A program made the translations under genes and the position numbers. DNA of 64,000 nucleotides from Psychrobacter sp. GP33 (GTDB taxonomy: Bacteria; Pseudomonadota; Gammaproteobacteria; Pseudomonadales; Moraxellaceae), in NCBI RefSeq assembly GCF_014119005.1, contig NZ_JACGYX010000008.1, positions 1 to 64,000 on the forward strand, written 5' to 3'. Below the pieces are notes generated by a model. It made no database searches. It had not been told where the DNA came from and saw only the letters and a list, made by a program, of their open reading frames with translations. This document shows positions 31,468 through 41,726 of the stretch, in pieces. The number at the start of each line of letters is the position of its first letter. Position 1 is the first letter of the stretch.

Positions 31468-32859
31468 TTAGTTGGCGGCTGATTGTGCCGATTTGTTGGC
31501 AGTTGTACCATCGGTAGACTTATCCATATTTTTAGCAGCTTGCTGCGGTGTTTTGGCAGCAGCCCCTTTTTCAGAAGGCGCAGGGTTTGGATTTTCTAAT
31601 GGCTTCGCAACAACCTCTTGTTCAGGCTTCACTTTTGCACCACCGATAACCACTACTTTGTCGCCATTTTGCAGACCATCAGTGACCACCCAGTTTCCAT
31701 TATATGTACCATTAATCGTAACTGGACGAACCTGAATTTTATTGTTGGCATCTACAATATAAACTTGGGTTTCAGCTTTGGGCGTACGTGTAACGGCACT
31801 CTGTGGGACCAAGGCAGCATTGGTAATGACGCTTTGGGTCAAACGTGCAGTGACATACATACCCGGTAGTAATATATTGCTATTATTTGGGAATACTGCG
31901 CGCAGTGTGACCGCGCCTGTGGACTCGTCAACCTTAGCTTCTGCTAATGCGAGCTGTCCGCGTACCGGATACACAGAACCATCTTCTAATACCAACTCAA
32001 CACTATTCATGCCAGCTTGTGCTTTACCTTCAGTAATCTGTTGGCGCAGCTTAAGTAGCTCAGACGATGATTGACTGATATCGACGTAGATAGGGTCTAA
32101 GCGCGAAATGGTCACTAAAGGAGTTGGTTGACCAGAACTGACCAAAGTACCAGCGGTGACGCTTGAGCGGTCACTACGACCAGAGATTGGTGCGCGCACA
32201 ATCGTACGATTGAAATCTAAGGTACTGGCTTTTAATCCTGCTTTTGCAGTTTGAATACCAGCCTTTGCACTTTCTATACCTGCTTGTGACTGACCGATAG
32301 CAGCATTTGCACTGGCGACTGCGGCTTGAGCAGTACGTACCGCAGTTTGGGCTTGATCATACTGTTGTTTTGAGATGGCATCAATTTCAACCAAACCACT
32401 TAAACGGCGTAAGTCATTTTGTGCTTGCGCTAGTGACGCTTGGCGACTGACCAAATCTGCTTTAGCATTGGCATTATTAGCAATCGCTGTTTGATAATTG
32501 GCTTCGGCTTGCTGAATCGCTGCTTGACCACTTGTAAGAGACGTAGCGTAATTATCGGTATTAATACGGTATAAAGGTTGACCTTTTTTGACATTGCTGC
32601 CCTCACGGAACAATACTTCGTCAATAATACCATTTACTTGTGGGCGAACGTCTGCAGTTTGATAAGCCGTTGTACGTCCAGAGAATGTCTGCTCTTGGGG
32701 TACGGTCTCAAGAGTCACCGTTTGGAAGTTGACGACGGCAGGCGGCATCTGCTGCTGTGCGGCTTGCTCACCAGCGGCGTCCTCTTTTTTGTCACAGCCA
32801 ACCAGTACAGCTCCAGATAGTACAGATGCTATTACAAGCGCAAGATAAGAGTGCTTCAT
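31468..32859 (-). CDS. RND efflux periplasmic adaptor lipoprotein (AcrA/MexA type)
   Basis: This 463-residue membrane fusion lipoprotein has a lipobox (AVLVG-C, Cys22) and two lipoyl halves. A coiled-coil hairpin with Ala/Gln heptads lies at about 95-200. A beta-barrel with the typical RAPISGRSDRSSVTAGTLV follows, and a polar Ala/Lys/Thr-rich tail ends the protein. It links the pump and channel. The frame begins at a TTG, but the next codon, an ATG at 32859, has GAGGA at ideal distance. It leads the adaptor-pump-channel operon, with 35 bases to the pump gene. Confidence 0.95.
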   Translation of the reverse strand: MKHSYLALVIASVLSGAVLVGCDKKEDAAGEQAAQQQMPPAVVNFQTVTLETVPQEQTFSGRTTAYQTADVRPQVNGIIDEVLFREGSNVKKGQPLYRINTDNYATSLTSGQAAIQQAEANYQTAIANNANAKADLVSRQASLAQAQNDLRRLSGLVEIDAISKQQYDQAQTAVRTAQAAVASANAAIGQSQAGIESAKAGIQTAKAGLKASTLDFNRTIVRAPISGRSDRSSVTAGTLVSSGQPTPLVTISRLDPIYVDISQSSSELLKLRQQITEGKAQAGMNSVELVLEDGSVYPVRGQLALAEAKVDESTGAVTLRAVFPNNSNILLPGMYVTARLTQSVITNAALVPQSAVTRTPKAETQVYIVDANNKIQVRPVTINGTYNGNWVVTDGLQNGDKVVVIGGAKVKPEQEVVAKPLENPNPAPSEKGAAAKTPQQAAKNMDKSTDGTTANKSAQSAAN

Positions 32860-32878
32860 CAATGTCCTCGGTAGTAAT

Positions 32879-32894
32879 ATAGTATTAATACAAT
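32879..32894. promoter_or_regulatory. palindrome upstream of the RND operon, possible operator
   Basis: GTATTAATAC at 32882-32891 is a perfect 10-base palindrome. With one mismatched pair it extends to 32879-32894. It lies about 20 bases before the adaptor start, where a repressor would block transcription. No repressor gene is nearby, so the role is inferred. Confidence 0.35.
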
Positions 32895-33533
32895 ATAAAA
32901 AATGTGTAGGGCTATTTTTTAACCTAATCGCTGAAAAATAACCGCTAGCAAATAAGAGATGGAAAATAACAACTAAAAAATATAGGTTTAAACGACTGCC
33001 TTTAGTGAATCGTAATGGTCATAACAAAAACAATGCAAGAAAAGCAACGTTAAATAAAGGCAATCGAACATTATAAACTATAGGGTCTACCCCACAGTCA
33101 AGTAGCAAGTGAGTTCTATTTGGCATAGTCATCACACATCTTACTCACAATGTTATGGAAAAAAAGGATAATGATGCTGGAAACATAAGCGTTACATGAA
33201 GCAACGCACAAGAAACCTTACAATAATTCAATAAGTAAAGTATTGTTATATTTTGTTGTATGAATGAATGTATACATGAATGAGACAAGACGTAACGGAT
33301 ATTTATCAATAAAAATGGTGTGTTCAGAAAATGAAACGTTTAGCAATACTTAAATATGAACAGACTAATATGATTGCAAATTAGCCATTATTACTTCAAG
33401 CAGTTGTATGGTTTTTTTAAAAAATCAGAGCGCGATTTTAATCCTGCATTACAGTAAACCCTAATATCATCAATTTTCTCAATATTAGGATTAACTACTT
33501 TTAAGCCAGCAAGGAAAAATGCTTGAATTTGAA
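32895..33533. other. 639-bp gap between ispB and the RND operon
   Basis: No plausible gene is seen in this AT-rich stretch. It holds the remainder of the RND operon upstream region. An AT-rich inverted repeat near the ispB end (33460-33467 with 33482-33489) might end the ispB transcript, although no clear T run follows. Confidence 0.45.
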
Positions 33534-34559
33534 TTAAATTAAACGGGCGCTGGCAAGTTCTGTCAGCTGATACAATCCTTGGCGATAGCGATTGTCTGGT
33601 AAGCTGCTTAATGCTTGCTGAGCAAGTTTAGTTTCTTGTAACGCACGCTGCTTGCAATAATCAAGAGAGCCAGAAGCGCGTACCATTTCAATTAACTGCT
33701 CAGTATCTGGCGTCTTACCTGTTTGTATGGCAATACGTAGCTTGTCATAACCCTCTTTATCGGTATCTTTTAGCAATTCAAGTGCTTTAATAGTAGGAAG
33801 AGTAGGTTTGCCTTCGGCTAAGTCATCACCTAAGTTTTTGCCCATCAGCGCACTGTCACCACTATAATCGAGCACATCATCGATAATTTGAAAGGCATTA
33901 CCAAAATGCTGCCCAAAATCTGCTAATGCTTGTAAATGTTGCGTTTGCTCCTGCAAAATCGCTGCACCTTGGGTTGCCATCATAAACAAGCGCGACGTTT
34001 TACCATCGATAATATTAAGATAGTCTTGTTCAGTTGCCGCAGGATTGTGTTGATGCTGTAGCTGCAAGACTTCACCTTCGGCAATATCACACGTACCATC
34101 AGAGAATAATTGTAATAAAGGCAAACTTTGAAAGCTAACTAATAAGTTAAAGGCACGTGCAATCAAATAATCGCCTACCAATACTGCAGTCGCATTATCC
34201 CATGTCGCATTTGCAGTGGGTTTGCCACGGCGCTGGTTTGATTCATCAATCACATCATCATGAACTAAAGTTGCGGTGTGCAGCATCTCAGTGATGGCCG
34301 CCAAATGCATCGCCTGCGTTGATGGTGCATCGTCGAACATTCGTGCGCACAACAGAGTAATCAGTGGACGCATACGCTTGCCACCAGCATTAATCACATG
34401 CTGCGAGACATTCATCACCAGTTGGACTTTTGAATTGAGACTACCAAAAACCTGCTTATCCATAATATCAAAATCATCAGCAACGATGCTCTGAATATCA
34501 GCATAGCTTGGAATGGATAACAATGTGGGTGCAATATCAGACAAAGAAGTAGGCGTCAT
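33534..34559 (-). CDS. ispB: octaprenyl diphosphate synthase
   Basis: This 341-residue trans-prenyltransferase builds the ubiquinone side chain from farnesyl diphosphate and isopentenyl diphosphate. The two Asp-rich motifs are DDVID (101-105, in LVHDDVIDESNQRRG) and DDVLD (in QIIDDVLDYSG). GGKRMRPLI is the usual substrate-binding start. Small residues before the first motif agree with a long-chain product; the exact chain length is inferred. The frame reaches a TTG two codons earlier; I use the ATG at 34559. It is divergent from rplU-rpmA, a conserved arrangement. Confidence 0.94.
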   Translation of the reverse strand: MTPTSLSDIAPTLLSIPSYADIQSIVADDFDIMDKQVFGSLNSKVQLVMNVSQHVINAGGKRMRPLITLLCARMFDDAPSTQAMHLAAITEMLHTATLVHDDVIDESNQRRGKPTANATWDNATAVLVGDYLIARAFNLLVSFQSLPLLQLFSDGTCDIAEGEVLQLQHQHNPAATEQDYLNIIDGKTSRLFMMATQGAAILQEQTQHLQALADFGQHFGNAFQIIDDVLDYSGDSALMGKNLGDDLAEGKPTLPTIKALELLKDTDKEGYDKLRIAIQTGKTPDTEQLIEMVRASGSLDYCKQRALQETKLAQQALSSLPDNRYRQGLYQLTELASARLI

Positions 34560-34813
34560 AATCAATCGTCACAGTAATAAGAATTAAAAATCAGCAGAGT
34601 AGTTCAGCAAGAGAGTGCTGCCAGCCCGTGCTATCAGGTGACCTATAATACCATAGCTATCCATGCAGACGGTAAGTAAGCCGTGCAAGTTACAAACGAC
34701 AACGAATAGAATAAACCACTGAGGACGACAATAGCGTGAACATGCCTAATGACGAAAATTTCTTTATAAATGCATATAAGCTAGAGGAATATACTAATTT
34801 ATAAGATAAATTA

Positions 34814-34843
34814 TTGTAAGCTACTGATTGTATAAGCTATAAT
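34814..34843 (+). promoter_or_regulatory. promoter of rplU-rpmA
   Basis: TTGTAA (34814-34819), an 18-base spacer and a perfect TATAAT (34838-34843) form a good sigma-70 promoter. A leader of about 170 bases follows before rplU, with a T-rich hairpin near 34897-34920 that could have a regulatory role. The rest of the 459-bp ispB-rplU gap shows nothing else clear. Confidence 0.6.
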
Positions 34844-35018
34844 GACGACGGTTAATGCTCATATTAATCACGTTACCAGCCTATAAAACCAAGATAAGCA
34901 GCTTGCTTTTTTTAGCAAAAAGCCGTAAAATCTTGCCTTTAATTTTTCCCTGTCGTGTTCGTTGACGAAGCGTTGGTATCATACCAGCCACGGCACACGG
35001 GTTAAGCGGAGTCACACA

Positions 35019-35330
35019 ATGTACGCAGTAATCAAAACTGGTGGTAAACAGCACCGTGTAGTCGTCGATGAATTGCTTAAAGTCGAATTACTTAAAGCAG
35101 AACAAGGCGAAACAATCACATTTAACGACGTATTGATGGTTGTTGACGGCGAAACCGTTAAAATCGGTCAGCCTGTTGTTGACGGCGCAAGCGTAGAAGT
35201 GGAAGTGATTGAACATGGTCGCGGCGAAAAAATCCGTATCGTCAAGCACAACCGTCGTAAGCATTACCACAAAGAGCAAGGTCACCGCCAATGGTACACC
35301 TTGTTAAAAATCAAAGCGATTAATGCTTAA
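35019..35330 (+). CDS. rplU: 50S ribosomal protein L21
   Basis: This 103-residue protein has the exact usual length of L21 when started at the ATG at 35019, which has GGAG upstream. The open frame runs up to a TTG at 34962, but that would add 19 non-homologous residues. Hallmarks are [14 protein letters not shown] and the basic end [16 protein letters not shown]21 binds 23S rRNA domain I. It is co-transcribed with rpmA, 94 bases downstream. Confidence 0.97.
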   Translation: MYAVIKTGGKQHRVVVDELLKVELLKAEQGETITFNDVLMVVDGETVKIGQPVVDGASVEVEVIEHGRGEKIRIVKHNRRKHYHKEQGHRQWYTLLKIKAINA

Positions 35331-35424
35331 TTAACGATTATCAGTTTATTGGTAATTAATAACGCACTAAAAGCTTAAGAGTTGTCGCATTAGCGATAAG
35401 TCACATTAACAAGGAGATTTTCTC

Positions 35425-35682
35425 ATGGCACATAAAAAAGCTGCCGGTTCAAGCCGTAATGGTCGTGATTCAAACCCAAAAATGCTCGGCGTAAAAATCT
35501 TTGGCGGTCAAGCCATTGTTGCTGGTAACATTATCGTTCGTCAACGTGGTACAGAATTCCACGCCGGCGCTGGTGTTGGCATGGGTCGTGACCACACTTT
35601 ATTTGCACTGAATGACGGTGTAGTGAAGTTTGCGACCAAAGGTAAATTTAACCGTCGTTATGTGATGGTTGAAGAAGCATAA
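35425..35682 (+). CDS. rpmA: 50S ribosomal protein L27
   Basis: This 85-residue protein begins [16 protein letters not shown], the flexible N-terminus that reaches the peptidyl transferase centre. [21 protein letters not shown] follows. A perfect AAGGAG site precedes the ATG. It has no cleavable leader of the Firmicutes kind. A strong terminator follows. Confidence 0.98.
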   Translation: MAHKKAAGSSRNGRDSNPKMLGVKIFGGQAIVAGNIIVRQRGTEFHAGAGVGMGRDHTLFALNDGVVKFATKGKFNRRYVMVEEA

Positions 35683-35750
35683 ATGACACTGATTTTCTGA
35701 TGGTTTTAGGTAATATTCTTATTATCTAGCTAACAGATTCACCAGTATCC

Positions 35751-35785
35751 AAATCCCCATGACTTTACAGTGATGGGGATTTTTT
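35751..35785 (+). terminator. rho-independent terminator of rplU-rpmA
   Basis: A 10-bp perfect stem (35751-35760 with 35773-35782) with four G-C pairs and a 12-base loop runs into a T tract. Confidence 0.9.
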
Positions 35786-36271
35786 ACATTGATAGAATAA
35801 TTAAGATAAGTAGCGTAAAGGATAGAAAAATATCGTGCCTAATGTATAAGGTGTAATAAAAAATATTAAAAAAGGCACTTAGATATTTAATTAGATAATC
35901 GAATTTACTGATTCAAAGCGATATTAAATGTACTAACAGAACGATACTCTAAGGCAGCGCTTAGAAACAAGGTACCTCGTAGAAAGCTCGGAGAGATGTA
36001 ACAGCACTCGTTACAAGCGTGTATGGCAGGCGTAGTATTGATTGCAATTCATGACTAGGCGCGTAATAAAAAAGCTGGCACACTGTGCACATTGGTTAGT
36101 AGCGCTGTCACAACTAACGAAGCACCTTGCTTATCACTATTACTATGGATAACTGCAATAAGTGTATAACAGGCAAAATGAATATTTGCTCATATAAATA
36201 GCGCGCTACGTTAATAGACCAACTATCAACCGTTTAATTGGTATTCAATTTTTATTTTGAGAGGATGTACA
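35786..36271. other. 486-bp gap upstream of lolA
   Basis: No gene is seen. A short palindrome GCACACTGTGC (36078-36088) and a 6-bp inverted repeat (GTTAGT with ACTAAC, about 36094-36117) lie inside. The lolA promoter must be here, but I cannot fix it. The lolA ribosome binding site is AGAGGA. Confidence 0.45.
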
Positions 36272-36967
36272 ATGACTTTATTAACACAAGTAAAACAAAC
36301 CACGACTGTAAAACAAAAGATTATGACCAGTGCTTTAACTGGCGTTTTAATGACGACGCTAGGGGTTGCCGCACCTATGGTAGCACTTACCCAAACCGCT
36401 CAAGCAGCGCCAGCAACTAATTTAGTAGCGGCTCAGCGTTTAAATAAATTACTGAGCAATACTAAGAGTATGACTGCTAACTTTACTCAAACTACCAAAG
36501 GCGCGTCCAACGGCACGTTCAAGGGTTCAATGAGCGTTCAACGTCCTAATAACTTTCGCTGGGAAACCACTTCACCTTCAGAGCAATTGATCGTGGCTAA
36601 TGGTAGCTCACTATGGATTTTTGATAAGGATTTGGAGCAAGCAACTAAGCAGAGCGTTGATAACCAAGTAGGCAATACGCCAGCGCTACTATTATCGGGT
36701 GACCCAAGCAAAATCGATAAGAACTTTAAAATTACCCAACCTTATAGTACTAAGAACTACTATGTACTGTATCCTAAATCAAATAGCGCCAGTTTTAAGA
36801 ACTTATCCGTGAGCTTTAGTGGTGGTAAACCGGTAATGATGGTATTAAATGATACCTTAGGTCAAACGACGTCGATTAATTTTAGTAACATTAAGCTGAA
36901 TCCTACTATCAATAGCAGTTTATTTAAGTTTACTCCGCCTAAAGGCGTAGATGTCATTAATCAATAA
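36272..36967 (+). CDS. lolA: outer-membrane lipoprotein carrier protein LolA
   Basis: This 231-residue periplasmic chaperone takes lipoproteins from LolCDE to LolB. A long signal peptide ends at TAQA|AP (cleavage near residue 45). The mature part has the LolA pattern: KSMTANFTQT, a hydrophobic strand FRWETTSPSEQLIVANGSSLWIFDKDLEQ, and FKFTPPKGVDVI at the end. A TTG in frame at 36257 is not needed, as the ATG at 36272 has AGAGGA at good distance. The n-region of the signal is longer than usual (about 18 residues with several Thr and Lys). It is a single gene with its own terminator. Confidence 0.93.
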   Translation: MTLLTQVKQTTTVKQKIMTSALTGVLMTTLGVAAPMVALTQTAQAAPATNLVAAQRLNKLLSNTKSMTANFTQTTKGASNGTFKGSMSVQRPNNFRWETTSPSEQLIVANGSSLWIFDKDLEQATKQSVDNQVGNTPALLLSGDPSKIDKNFKITQPYSTKNYYVLYPKSNSASFKNLSVSFSGGKPVMMVLNDTLGQTTSINFSNIKLNPTINSSLFKFTPPKGVDVINQ

Positions 36968-37111
36968 CTAAGAAATAAATAATCAAGAAATTAAGAAAAG
37001 AAAGCTAAAAGTAATAAAGCAGCTTGCAGATTTTTATAGTGATATAGCTATTTTAGAAACAACTATTAATATGACGATGAGTGTAGTAGATATAATGCTT
37101 AATATGAAAAG

Positions 37112-37141
37112 AGCAAATCGAGATATCGGTTTGCTTTTTTT
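37112..37141 (+). terminator. rho-independent terminator after lolA
   Basis: AGCAAA (37112-37117) pairs with TTTGCT (37130-37135), with partial inner pairing, and is followed by seven T. It lies about 145 bases after the lolA stop. Confidence 0.8.
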
Positions 37142-37794
37142 ATGCGTAAAATTTTAACCTTAACCTACGCTGAGATAATTTGTTGCAAGTAGGCACGGTC
37201 ATAGGTTGCAATTGGTAATATTTGGTTTACAATATGCGCTAATTTACTGCGTGTATCAGTAATAATTATCGCTGAATGTCATTGTGCTTATTGCCATTGG
37301 GATGTCTCGTATTTTGCAAAGTGACGTCGCAATGCTGTCAATAACTGGCTTTTAATCTTTGATAGGCGTATAGTAAGTAACCGGTTTATGCCAGTTGTCA
37401 TGACATTGCTTACCACGTGTGATGAGTTATTAAATCAATTAAATAGTTTGTGATGATATTGATTTAATAAATTTATTTTCCGTTGTAAAAATGGGTTCGG
37501 CGACCAGCCTTTATCTAAGCCACTTTATCTTACCTGATGTCATCTTTTGAGATGCGCTGTGTGTCGACTCTAGATTTTCTTATCGAGATGGCAGACAGTA
37601 TCAGTTTCGCTCAGTGTTTAGATGATTTATGGGTTTTATCGTCTGATTCTTGTGTCAATACTCTTGATGATTGGCTATTACCAGCACGAATTTTTGTGTT
37701 TTCGTTTGAGTCAAAGCCATTGTGTTGTTATTTTAGTATTGATAATAGCAGATGCCGCTTAAGACACTCGATTGGGTGAGGAGCACGTATTATC
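37142..37794. other. 653-bp gap and leader upstream of the nuo operon
   Basis: This long stretch between the lolA terminator and nuoA holds the nuo promoter(s). An open frame of 80 codons at 37537-37779 lacks a ribosome binding site and a recognisable product, so I do not call it a gene. If the promoter near 37206 is used, the leader is over 550 bases long, which leaves room for regulatory RNA structure. Confidence 0.45.
37206..37233 (+). promoter_or_regulatory. candidate nuo operon promoter
   Basis: TTGCAA (37206-37211), 16 bases, then TACAAT (37228-37233) resembles a sigma-70 promoter. It is a moderate match far from nuoA, so other promoters nearer the gene are possible. Confidence 0.35.
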
Positions 37795-38424
37795 ATGTCT
37801 GCCTTTAATTGGTCAGCAATTGCCTTTATTCTAGCTGCAATCGGTCTGGTTGTATTTATGTTGACCGTTCCGCGTTTACTCGGCGGACGCTCTAAGGGCT
37901 TACAAAAAGAAGAAATCTTTGAGGCAGGTGTTGTCGGGGCTGGTAACGCTCGTATCCGTCTATCTGCCAAATTCTATTTGGTGGCGATTTTCTTTGTCAT
38001 TTTTGATTTAGAAGCTCTTTATTTATATGCTTACGCTGTTTCAGTACGTGAAACAGGATGGGCAGGCTTTATTGCAGCTGCGACATTTATTATCGACTTA
38101 TTGATTGGTCTGGTTTATGCCTTGAGTCTAGGCGCACTTAATTGGGCGCCGGCAGATAAGTTGCGTAAAAAGGTGCGTTTATATGCCGCTCCTGCTGGCT
38201 TTAATCTAGCCGACATTACTAAATTTGATGGCGTTGATGAGCTGATGGTTGACCCAACGGGTAAGATACCAGCGCAGTCCTCTGGTCGAATCAATGTGTC
38301 CAATAATATTGAAGCCAATCGTCGTCATTTAGAAAGCATCGACCGTATTAATACCACAGGTAATATTACCTCGGTAGATTTTGCGGTATCTGCACCTAAT
38401 CAGAGTATTGAACGTAATCGCTAG
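37795..38424 (+). CDS. nuoA: NADH-quinone oxidoreductase subunit A
   Basis: This 209-residue membrane subunit of Complex I has three helices. The conserved loop KEEIFEAGVVGAGNARIRLSAKFYL is followed by IFFVIFDLEALYLYAYA, which carries the conserved acidic pair. After GALNWAP (about residue 120) a polar tail of about 85 residues extends past the usual end (E. coli NuoA is 147). GAGGAG lies upstream at a slightly long distance. It is the first gene of nuoA-N. Confidence 0.96.
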   Translation: MSAFNWSAIAFILAAIGLVVFMLTVPRLLGGRSKGLQKEEIFEAGVVGAGNARIRLSAKFYLVAIFFVIFDLEALYLYAYAVSVRETGWAGFIAAATFIIDLLIGLVYALSLGALNWAPADKLRKKVRLYAAPAGFNLADITKFDGVDELMVDPTGKIPAQSSGRINVSNNIEANRRHLESIDRINTTGNITSVDFAVSAPNQSIERNR

Positions 38425-38541
38425 AAAAGCTTATAAATGATGACGTTTATGAGCTTTTAATAGTCGACGTTGTAACAGTATGCGAATAATAGCGCTAACC
38501 CTATGGTTACTGCGCTGCGGTTAATTGAAAGGTTGAATGTT

Positions 38542-39210
38542 ATGAAATATACATTAACAAAAGCCAACCCTGATGCAGATATTTATCCTGCTCAGACTCG
38601 CCAAACGGTTAGTGATCCTCTTGAAGATGAAGTCAATAAAAATGTCTTTATGGGACGTTTAGAAGACCTTGTGCATTCAACAGCAAACTGGGGACGCAAG
38701 CATTCTCTGTGGCCATTTAACTTTGGTACGTCTTGTTGCTATGTGGAATACGCGACGACCCTAACAGCGGTTCACGATTTATCCCGCTTTGGGGCGGAAG
38801 TGATTCGTGCATCACCTCGTCAGGCAGATGTGATGATTGTAGCAGGGACTTGTTTTGTTAAAATGGCACCTGTTATTCAGCGTCTTTATGAGCAAATGTT
38901 AGAGCCAAAATGGGTCATTTCGATGGGTGCTTGTGCCAATTCAGGCGGGATGTATGACATCTATTCTGTAGTACAAGGCGTTGATAAGATTATTCCGGTA
39001 GACGTTTATGTTCCTGGTTGTCCGCCTCGTCCTGAAGCATTGATTCAAGGATTAATGCTGTTACAAGAGTCAATAACTAAAGAGCGTCGTCCGCTTGGTA
39101 TTCATGTGAACGATCAGGGTATCTATCAGCCACAAATGATGCCTGAGCGAGATCGTAAGCAAGCCGATCGCATTGCAGTGAAAAACCTGCGTAGTCCAGA
39201 CAGTATTTAA
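38542..39210 (+). CDS. nuoB: NADH-quinone oxidoreductase subunit B
   Basis: This 222-residue subunit holds iron-sulfur cluster N2, the last electron carrier before quinone. The four ligands are C65, C66, C131 and C160 ([26 protein letters not shown]), with the same spacing as in other species. The frame opens at an ATG at 38503, but the ATG at 38542 has AAAGG upstream and gives a normal N-terminus. The C-terminus is slightly extended. It follows nuoA after 117 bases. Confidence 0.96.
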   Translation: MKYTLTKANPDADIYPAQTRQTVSDPLEDEVNKNVFMGRLEDLVHSTANWGRKHSLWPFNFGTSCCYVEYATTLTAVHDLSRFGAEVIRASPRQADVMIVAGTCFVKMAPVIQRLYEQMLEPKWVISMGACANSGGMYDIYSVVQGVDKIIPVDVYVPGCPPRPEALIQGLMLLQESITKERRPLGIHVNDQGIYQPQMMPERDRKQADRIAVKNLRSPDSI

Positions 39211-39315
39211 TAGTTTTATGGTTAATGCTTTAGATTCATGCTTTCATAGTTTTATGCGCCCATTACAGTCTCGTTATGACAAATCAGTTATGATTAATGA
39301 AGGAAGACATCATTC

Positions 39316-41091
39316 ATGGTCACGGTAGTTGAAAACACAGATCCTAAGATCAAGCCCGTACCAGCGGTTATTCAAGAGCTGGAAGCTAAGTATGCCGGCA
39401 AATTTGTCATCCAGCAGACTGTCGATGAGATTCCGACTGTTTGGGTGGCACGTGCTGATGTGTTAGACGTACTAATGTACTTGCGTACTTTGCCAAAGCC
39501 TTATGTCATGCTATTTGACTTATCAGCAATGGATGAGCGCTTGCGTCAGCACCGCGCGGGTATGCCTGCCAGTGACTTTACGGTGTTTTACCATCTGATG
39601 TCGCTTGAGCGTAACAGTGATGTACGCATTAAAGTGGCACTCAGTGAAGATGACTTAAATATACCCAGTGCGACCAAAATTTGGCCTAATGCCAATTGGT
39701 ACGAGCGCGAAGTATGGGATATGTTTGGTATTGTCTTTAGCGGACATCCGCATTTAACCCGCATTTTGCTACCTAAATACTGGGAAGGGCATCCGCTGCG
39801 TAAAGAGTATCATGCGCGCGCGACCGAATTTACTCCTTACTTCTTGAATACTGCCAAGCAGCAGTATGAGCAGGAAAACTTACGTTTTGTCCCTGAAGAA
39901 TGGGGCATGAAACGCTCAGGACGTGATGAGGACTTCATGTTCTTGAATATCGGTCCAAACCATCCCTCTGCGCATGGTGCTTTTAGATTGGTATTGCAGT
40001 TAGATGGTGAGGAAGTGGTCGATTGTATTCCTGACATCGGTTATCACCACCGCGGTGCGGAGAAAATGGCAGAGCGCCAAACGTGGCATTCCTACATCCC
40101 TTATACCGATCGAATTGATTATCTCGGCGGGGTTATGAATGAGCTGCCGTATATCATGTCAGTTGAAAAGCTTGCTGGTATTACTATTCCACCTCGTGCC
40201 GAAACTATTCGGGTCATGATGAGTGAGTTTTTCCGCATTACTAATAACTTACTGTTCGTCGGTACGTTTATTCAAGATGCTGGTGGTATGACGCCCGTCT
40301 TCTATATGTTTACGGATCGTCAAAAAGCTTATGACGTTATTGAAGCGGTAACAGGTTACCGTATGCATCCAGCTTGGTTCCGTATCGGTGGTACGGCGCA
40401 TGATTTGCCGCGTGGCTGGCAACGTTTAGTTCGCGAGTTTTTGGATTGGATGCCGAAGCGTTTGGATGAGTATGTCAAAGCAGCGCTACAAAACAGTGTG
40501 CTAAAAGGTCGTACTCAAGGCGTGGCGCAATATAATGCTAAGCAAGCGCTGGCTTGGGGCGTGACCGGCGCAGGTTTGCGTGCCACTGGCGTTGATTTTG
40601 ATTTACGTAAAGCACGTCCATATATGGGCTATGAGAATTACGATTTTGAAATCCCGGTTGGCTATAATGGTGATGCTTATGACCGTTGTATGGTTAAAGT
40701 GGAAGAAATGCGTCAGTCGCTACGTATTATCCGTCAATGTATGGACAATATGCCGCAAGGTCCTTATAAAGCAGATCATCCACTTGCCGTACCACCGCCA
40801 AAAGATCGGACTTTAAATGATATTGAAACGCTGATTAATCATTTCCTCTCGGTTTCTTGGGGTCCTGTGATGCCAGCTGGTGAGTGTACTACGATAGTCG
40901 AAGCGACCAAAGGGCTTAATAGCTACTATATTACTTCAGACCGCTCGACCATGAGCTATCGTACTCGTATTCGCACACCGACATTTGCTCATATTCAGCA
41001 AATGCCGTCGGTTATTAATGGCTCATTGGTATCAGATGCCATTATGTATCTAGCTTCTATTGACATTGTGATGGCAGATTGTGATCGTTAG
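39316..41091 (+). CDS. nuoC: NADH-quinone oxidoreductase fused subunits C and D
   Basis: This 591-residue protein fuses NuoC (about 1-190, ending near [17 protein letters not shown]) and NuoD (from about 200, beginning [17 protein letters not shown]). NuoD forms the quinone-binding cavity with NuoB; the loop [13 protein letters not shown] is intact. The fusion is typical of E. coli and many gammaproteobacteria. GAAGGAAG precedes the ATG. Confidence 0.97.
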   Translation: MVTVVENTDPKIKPVPAVIQELEAKYAGKFVIQQTVDEIPTVWVARADVLDVLMYLRTLPKPYVMLFDLSAMDERLRQHRAGMPASDFTVFYHLMSLERNSDVRIKVALSEDDLNIPSATKIWPNANWYEREVWDMFGIVFSGHPHLTRILLPKYWEGHPLRKEYHARATEFTPYFLNTAKQQYEQENLRFVPEEWGMKRSGRDEDFMFLNIGPNHPSAHGAFRLVLQLDGEEVVDCIPDIGYHHRGAEKMAERQTWHSYIPYTDRIDYLGGVMNELPYIMSVEKLAGITIPPRAETIRVMMSEFFRITNNLLFVGTFIQDAGGMTPVFYMFTDRQKAYDVIEAVTGYRMHPAWFRIGGTAHDLPRGWQRLVREFLDWMPKRLDEYVKAALQNSVLKGRTQGVAQYNAKQALAWGVTGAGLRATGVDFDLRKARPYMGYENYDFEIPVGYNGDAYDRCMVKVEEMRQSLRIIRQCMDNMPQGPYKADHPLAVPPPKDRTLNDIETLINHFLSVSWGPVMPAGECTTIVEATKGLNSYYITSDRSTMSYRTRIRTPTFAHIQQMPSVINGSLVSDAIMYLASIDIVMADCDR

Positions 41092-41216
41092 ATTTTATTT
41101 ATTGTTAATAAAATTAAATTATTTCATAGATTAGCGCCAACTGGCACACCAAATCGCAGCGGCTGTGCAACAACCACAGCACAAGCGGCGTGATGAGTGA
41201 GGAAAGATAAAAGATT

Positions 41217-41726
41217 ATGAAAATTGTTACCGATAAAGCGCCAAGAGTAGATGTGGCCAGCATCCTAACGGCTGATGAGATTGCAGCGATTCATGAGTTT
41301 ATGCATCATTATCCTCATGCGCGCGCCGCTTCTCTCGATTCACTAAAAATTGTGCAAAAGCGCAACGGTTGGGTAAATGATGCCCAAGTCAATGCTATTG
41401 CAAATATATTGGACGTTCCAGTAACCGATATGGATGGTGTCGCGACTTTCTTTAATCGCATTTATCGTCAGCCAGTGGGTCGTCATGTGATTTTGATTTG
41501 TGATTCAGTGGCGTGCTACTTAACAGGTTATGAAGCTTTATCAACCGCTTTGCGTACCGAGTTGGGTATTGATTATGGTCAAACCACAGCTGATGGTCGT
41601 TTTACTTTGCTACCAATTTGTTGTTTGGGTAACTGCGATAAAGGGCCTGCAGTGCTTATTGATGAAGATACCTATGGTCCTGTTCAGCCTGATGAAGTTA
41701 CTCAATTGTTGGAGTTATACGCATGA
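41217..41726 (+). CDS. nuoE: NADH-quinone oxidoreductase subunit E
   Basis: This 169-residue thioredoxin-like subunit carries [2Fe-2S] cluster N1a. Ligands are C95 and C100 (CDSVAC) and C136 and C140 (CCLGNC), with standard spacing. It is part of the NADH dehydrogenase arm with NuoF and NuoG. Its stop overlaps the nuoF start by four bases (ATGA), so the two are translationally coupled. A gap of 125 bases separates it from nuoCD. Confidence 0.97.
   Translation: MKIVTDKAPRVDVASILTADEIAAIHEFMHHYPHARAASLDSLKIVQKRNGWVNDAQVNAIANILDVPVTDMDGVATFFNRIYRQPVGRHVILICDSVACYLTGYEALSTALRTELGIDYGQTTADGRFTLLPICCLGNCDKGPAVLIDEDTYGPVQPDEVTQLLELYA

Noticed and set aside
33457..33492. AT-rich inverted repeat after ispB as a definite terminator
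   Set aside because: The stem is nearly all A-T and no T run follows on the minus strand; kept only as a remark in the gap entry.
37537..37779. 80-codon open frame upstream of nuoA
   Set aside because: No ribosome binding site before its ATG, no recognisable domain, and an odd Cys/Phe/Leu-rich composition typical of a chance frame.
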